DNA of 64,000 nt from Emiliania huxleyi CCMP1516 (Eukaryota > Haptophyta > Isochrysidales > Noelaerhabdaceae). The notes under the pieces are model-generated. The model saw only the letters and a list, made by a program, of their open reading frames with translations, searched no databases and was not told the origin of the DNA. Location: contig NW_005201327.1 in the NCBI RefSeq assembly GCF_000372725.1, positions 302,745 to 366,744 on the forward strand. Reading direction: 5' to 3'. Below are positions 63,257-64,000 of the stretch, one piece after another (the first letter of the stretch is position 1; every line of letters begins with the position of its first letter). Position numbers and translations under genes: made by a program.

Positions 63257-64000
63257 CGGGGCGGGCGGGCGGCGGGCACCTACAGTGGGTTGCGGGCATT
63301 AAGAAAACAGGATTGCGCGGCACGCCGCCGTTTCTAAGCCTTTCCACACCCCTCACCCACCCCACGCCGTGGTTTCTTAGCTCCCGCAAACAAAGGTAGG
63401 TCAAAGGTCAGAGCCGGCCCCCTCGTCGGAAGAGGTGAGCTGCGGTCCCGGACGGATCCGATGCCGCCAGCCAGTCTGCCACCGACTCAAGACGCACACG
63501 CATCCATCCACTCGCTCAAAACACCGCAGAGGACTTGTAAAATGCCAAGTGCGCGCGCCGCGCAGGCGAAGAGAAATTTTGAGCTCGGAGCTCCTGTTCA
63601 CACTCGTGTCTGGCCTTTTCTCGGAGCCGCGCCTGCGGCGCGCCGTGGTTTCTTAGATTTTTGCGGAAATCGCCCGGCGTGGTTTCTTAAGGTGGCAATT
63701 CGGGTTCTGTGAAGAGGGTCGCTCGTCGATGCGAGCCAGTTCGCTCGCGACGCCGACGCCGACGCCGCCGCCGGAACGACCGCGGCGGCCGGTCGAGCGG
63801 CCGCCCCGGCCAGCGGCCGTATCGAGCCTGCCCGTCGCGAAGGTGCGGACCTCATGCGCCCCACCGGCCGCCCGCGCCGCCGCGCCCACGTCGCTCTCTC
63901 GAAGCCGAGCGCCACGCCGCTACGACTCCCATCGCGACGACTCCCGTGCTCGCTCCTGGCACAGGCGATCGACTCCTGACACCCATCGAGCGGATGGGCG
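63257..64000. other. Window end, no confident gene
   Basis: Three copies of CGTGGTTTCTTA (about 63368, 63643 and 63678). From 63730 a GC-rich plus frame (ASQFARDADADAAAGTTAAA to a stop near 63978) might be an exon but has no domain. Confidence 0.35.

Overview
This looks like about 64 kb of nuclear DNA from a GC-rich unicellular alga. A haptophyte (Emiliania / Chrysochromulina / Prymnesium-like) fits best, but the sequence alone does not prove the lineage. The grounds are: no operons, genes on both strands, third-codon G/C bias, eukaryotic domain sets (F-box + RCC1, AP2, PHD/CXXC, kinesin-light-chain TPR, MAPEG, ShK), many short introns, and abundant (GA)n and (TG)n tracts. There are no rRNA genes, convincing tRNA genes or CRISPR arrays.

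Layout. 0-6 kb: tail of a Tyr/Gln/Pro-rich protein, F-box/RCC1 gene 1 and a multi-exon helicase-like gene. 6-11 kb: repeats with a nested TIR element, a two-AP2-domain gene, P-loop gene debris and a four-exon leucine-carboxyl-methyltransferase-like gene. 11-24.5 kb: a six-helix membrane protein, a MAPEG-family enzyme, F-box/RCC1 gene 2, a chromatin reader (MBD-like, GRF, PHD, half-CXXC), and a TIR-like + TPR protein. 24.5-35.5 kb: gene-poor, with a truncated methyltransferase, F-box/RCC1 gene 3, a transporter fragment, a large inverted repeat and a membrane protein. 35.5-45 kb: an orphan exon, a nine-exon zinc alcohol dehydrogenase, an RS-rich gag-like ORF and a secreted beta-mannanase with a ShK tail. 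45-64 kb: small hypothetical genes, repeats, a ten-exon glycosyltransferase-like gene, F-box/RCC1 gene 4, a small secreted protein, a five-exon 3-hydroxyisobutyryl-CoA-hydrolase-like gene and an EGF + methyltransferase gene.

The most striking feature is the intron population. Resolving exons by reading frame gives coherent models whose phases close at every junction: alcohol dehydrogenase 330 aa in 9 exons, the glycosyltransferase-like gene 1017 aa in 10 exons, the hydrolase 432 aa in 5 exons, the methyltransferase 300 aa in 4 exons. In these models about half the introns start with GC and two start with GA. Many introns begin with a copy (up to 34-37 nt) of the first bases of the next exon. 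Eight introns in six genes end in versions of one short hairpin element, about 37 nt in its best copies, whose orientation always matches the host transcript. One intron is two exact-length 72-nt units in tandem. This looks like an introner-like element system in which insertion duplicates exon sequence and GC/GA/GT-AG splicing removes one copy together with the element.

The genes do not form one pathway. They are independent loci, with four F-box/RCC1 paralogues, all on the minus strand, as the only local gene family.
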